Source: Anderseniella sp. (lineage in GTDB: Bacteria; Pseudomonadota; Alphaproteobacteria; Rhizobiales; Aestuariivirgaceae). From it: DNA of 7,023 nucleotides. The stretch covers positions 1-7,023 of the forward strand of contig JABDRA010000346.1 in the NCBI GenBank assembly GCA_013041995.1. Direction: 5' to 3'. Of this stretch, positions 5,298 through 7,023 are shown piece after piece; positions within the stretch are counted from its first letter, which is position 1; the number at the start of each line of letters is the position of its first letter. The translations under genes were made by a program, and so were the position numbers. Under the pieces are notes generated by a model that saw only the letters and a list, made by a program, of their open reading frames with translations, ran no database searches and was not told the DNA's origin.

Positions 5298-6713
5298 TCA
5301 ACCCCCAACAGCAGATTGCGCCGTCTCACCATCATCACGTTCCGACACTGTGATATCAAGTGCCCTCATCTTCCGGTGAAGTGCCGAACGCTCCATGCCG
5401 ACAAAGGCCGCGGTTTTCGAAATATTGCCGCCAAAACGACTGAGTTGGGCCCTGATATACTCGGTTTCAAAAGTGTCCCTCGCATCCTTCAACGGCAATG
5501 ACATAAGGTTTTCGATCCCGTTTCCACTCCCGTTATTGCTGCTCGTGCCAGTCAGATCGGCCGGTAACAGTGCAGCCGTAATCGGCTCGTCAGCCTCGCC
5601 GCCAGACATGATCAGCAACCGCTCAACGGAGTTTTTCAACTGCCGCACATTGCCGTTCCAGTCCATGGTCTGGATTACGGCAAGCGCATCATCTGAAAAT
5701 GTCCTGAGCGGCTTGCTCGACTGGGTCGAGTACAGGGAACAAAAATGATGGACCAGTTCCGGGATGTCTTCACGATGCTCATGCAGTGACGGAAGATGAA
5801 TCGGCACAACTGCCAGCCTGTGCAACAGGTCCTCACGAAACGCCTCAGCCTTGACCAGGGCATTGAGGTCTTTCGAACTTGAACTGACAATACGCACATC
5901 AACCCTGACCTGCTTGGCACCGCCTACCCGGTTGAAGGTCTGATCGACAAGGACCCGCAAGACCTTGCCCTGGGTTTCCATGGGCATGTCGGCAACTTCG
6001 TCGAGGTACAATGTACCACCGTGGGCCGCTTCCAGTCGGCCGACCCTGGTGGGGTTGCCGTCGGCGTCCTCAACGCCAAACAATTCCTCTTCCATACGTT
6101 CGGGCAGCATCGTGGCCGCCGGCAATACGACAAAGGGCGCTTCAGCGCGGTTTGACCAACTGTGAATGCTGCGCGCTGCGAGTTCCTTGCCGGACCCCAT
6201 CGGGCCAAACAGCATGATACGTCCGTTGCTGGGTGCTGCTCGTTTCAGCACCAGCGTTAAATCACGGATGACATTGGACGATCCGATTATGTCGGAACTC
6301 TCACCGCTCTGGCTGCGCAACTCCTCATTTTCACGCTTCAGACGGGAGTTCTCCAGAGCCCTGCCGACAACGTGAATCAGGCGATCAGCCTTGAACGGTT
6401 TTTCGATATACTCATACGCACCGCGTTTGATGGCAGATACCGCCGTTTCGATATTGCCATGACCTGAAATGATTACAACAGGCAGGTCCTTATGCACTTT
6501 CTTGATTTCAATCAGCAGGTCGAGCCCGTCAAGGCGTGAACCCTGCAACCAGATATCAAGTATGACCATTGCCGGGCGTCGTTCAGCAATGGCTGCCAGA
6601 GCAGCGTCACTGTTTCCGGCAAGGCGCGCTTCATAGCCTTCGTCTTCCAGAATACCGCCAATCAGTTCACGTATATCTTCTTCGTCGTCTATGATCAGTA
6701 GATCAACCGCCAT
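5298..6713 (-). CDS. ntrX: NtrX, response regulator of the NtrY/NtrX system
   Basis: 471 residues with the NtrC-family layout. Receiver domain (1-120): acidic pocket Asp9/Asp10, phospho-acceptor Asp53, Ser83 and Lys105. AAA+ domain (about 140-385): Walker A GPMGSGKE (170-177), Walker B GGTLYLDEV (232-240), arginine-rich FREDLLHRL (292-300), and NGNVRQLKN (353-361). A flexible linker rich in Ser, Asn and Gly (391-399) leads to a Fis-type helix-turn-helix (about 418-452, RFGGNISKTAAFVGMERSAL). Between ELFG (210-213) and GRLEAAHGG the GAFTGA loop that contacts sigma54 is absent, replaced by EDADGNPTRVG. So direct sigma54 activation is doubtful. NtrX is known to take part in nitrogen and nitrate metabolism, redox and envelope control. 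The gene starts 2 nt after the ntrY stop, with GGAAAGGG as its ribosome binding site. Naming rests on the adjacent ntrY end and the trkA-hfq context as well as on the protein. Confidence 0.95.
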   Translation of the reverse strand: MAVDLLIIDDEEDIRELIGGILEDEGYEARLAGNSDAALAAIAERRPAMVILDIWLQGSRLDGLDLLIEIKKVHKDLPVVIISGHGNIETAVSAIKRGAYEYIEKPFKADRLIHVVGRALENSRLKRENEELRSQSGESSDIIGSSNVIRDLTLVLKRAAPSNGRIMLFGPMGSGKELAARSIHSWSNRAEAPFVVLPAATMLPERMEEELFGVEDADGNPTRVGRLEAAHGGTLYLDEVADMPMETQGKVLRVLVDQTFNRVGGAKQVRVDVRIVSSSSKDLNALVKAEAFREDLLHRLAVVPIHLPSLHEHREDIPELVHHFCSLYSTQSSKPLRTFSDDALAVIQTMDWNGNVRQLKNSVERLLIMSGGEADEPITAALLPADLTGTSSNNGSGNGIENLMSLPLKDARDTFETEYIRAQLSRFGGNISKTAAFVGMERSALHRKMRALDITVSERDDGETAQSAVGG

Positions 6714-6715
6714 TT

Positions 6716-7023
6716 TCAGGCCCTTTCCGCAAGGTGATCGCTGGTTTTACCATCCGCACTATCGTTTGCCGGCTCGCTTGTGGCCCCGTCGTCAACCGGC
6801 GATGTCTTGAATTCAAGGCTCACACACGCACCGCGTCCTTCATGAAAATCCTCCGGCGCATCGCTCAGGGTCAGCCTACCGCCATGCTCTTCCATGATCC
6901 GTGTCACAATCGCCAGGCCGAGCCCTGTGCCCTTTTCACGGGTGGTCATGTAGGGTTCGGTCAGCCGCGAGCGGTTTTCATCCGGCAACCCGATACCGTT
7001 ATCGGCAACTGCAACCGTAACGC
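6716..7023 (-). CDS. ntrY: NtrY, sensor histidine kinase, C-terminal end (cut by window edge)
   Basis: The reverse strand is open from the window edge to a TGA at 6716-6718, giving the last 101 residues. Seen: the G1 box VADNGIGLP of the ATP-binding HATPase domain, then EPYMTTREKGTGLGLAIVTRIMEEHGGRL, which holds the ATP-lid and G2 box (GTGLGLAIV), followed by DAPEDFHEGRGACVSLEF, the final strands. An acidic, probably disordered tail of about 30 residues (from TSPVDDGATSEP) ends the protein. NtrY is the membrane kinase that phosphorylates NtrX. The membrane, HAMP, PAS and H-box regions lie beyond position 7023 and cannot be judged. The fragment alone shows only a histidine kinase; the name comes from the directly following ntrX and the trkA-hfq-hflX context. 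Confidence 0.9.
   Translation of the reverse strand, partial: VTVAVADNGIGLPDENRSRLTEPYMTTREKGTGLGLAIVTRIMEEHGGRLTLSDAPEDFHEGRGACVSLEFKTSPVDDGATSEPANDSADGKTSDHLAERA
6721..6728 (-). promoter_or_regulatory. Ribosome binding site of ntrX inside the end of ntrY
   Basis: GGAAAGGG on the minus strand ends 7 nt before the ntrX ATG at 6713 and lies within the last codons of ntrY. It supports that start and translational coupling of the pair. Confidence 0.75.

Overview
The window reads as a chromosomal segment of an alphaproteobacterium, most like the Hyphomicrobiales/Rhizobiales. The evidence is the gene order ntrY-ntrX-trkA-hfq-hflX, a short 80-residue Hfq, and an NtrX without the sigma54-contact GAFTGA loop. 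No species can be named from the sequence alone. All seven genes lie on the minus strand, so transcription runs from position 7023 towards position 1.

In transcription order: (a) 7023-6716 holds the last 101 codons of the sensor kinase NtrY. Two bases after its stop begins ntrX (6713-5298), the partner response regulator, so the pair is translationally coupled. (b) After a 143-bp gap comes trkA (5154-3778), the NAD-binding regulatory subunit of the Trk potassium uptake system. (c) After a 247-bp gap, which probably carries the hfq promoter and leader, come hfq (3530-3288) and hflX (3201-1849), an RNA chaperone and a ribosome-associated GTPase. (d) After a 125-bp gap comes a two-gene sensory cassette: a secreted PhnD-family substrate-binding protein (1723-839), then a membrane histidine kinase (842 to beyond position 1) joined to it by an ATGA overlap. 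The kinase is cut by the window edge just after its phospho-acceptor histidine.

Blocks (a) to (c) are the conserved core: nitrogen/redox-linked two-component control, potassium homeostasis and post-transcriptional regulation. Block (d) is the accessory and least ordinary part. Its layout fits a three-component system in which the periplasmic binding protein presents a ligand to the kinase. The closest described parallel I know is the AioX/AioS arsenite sensor, but the ligand here cannot be read from sequence. A perfect 10-bp inverted repeat with a 7-nt loop sits in the last codons of the binding-protein gene, just before the kinase ribosome binding site, and could set the ratio of the two proteins.

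No tRNA, rRNA, CRISPR array, insertion sequence or phage gene was seen. No gap between genes reaches 300 bp.
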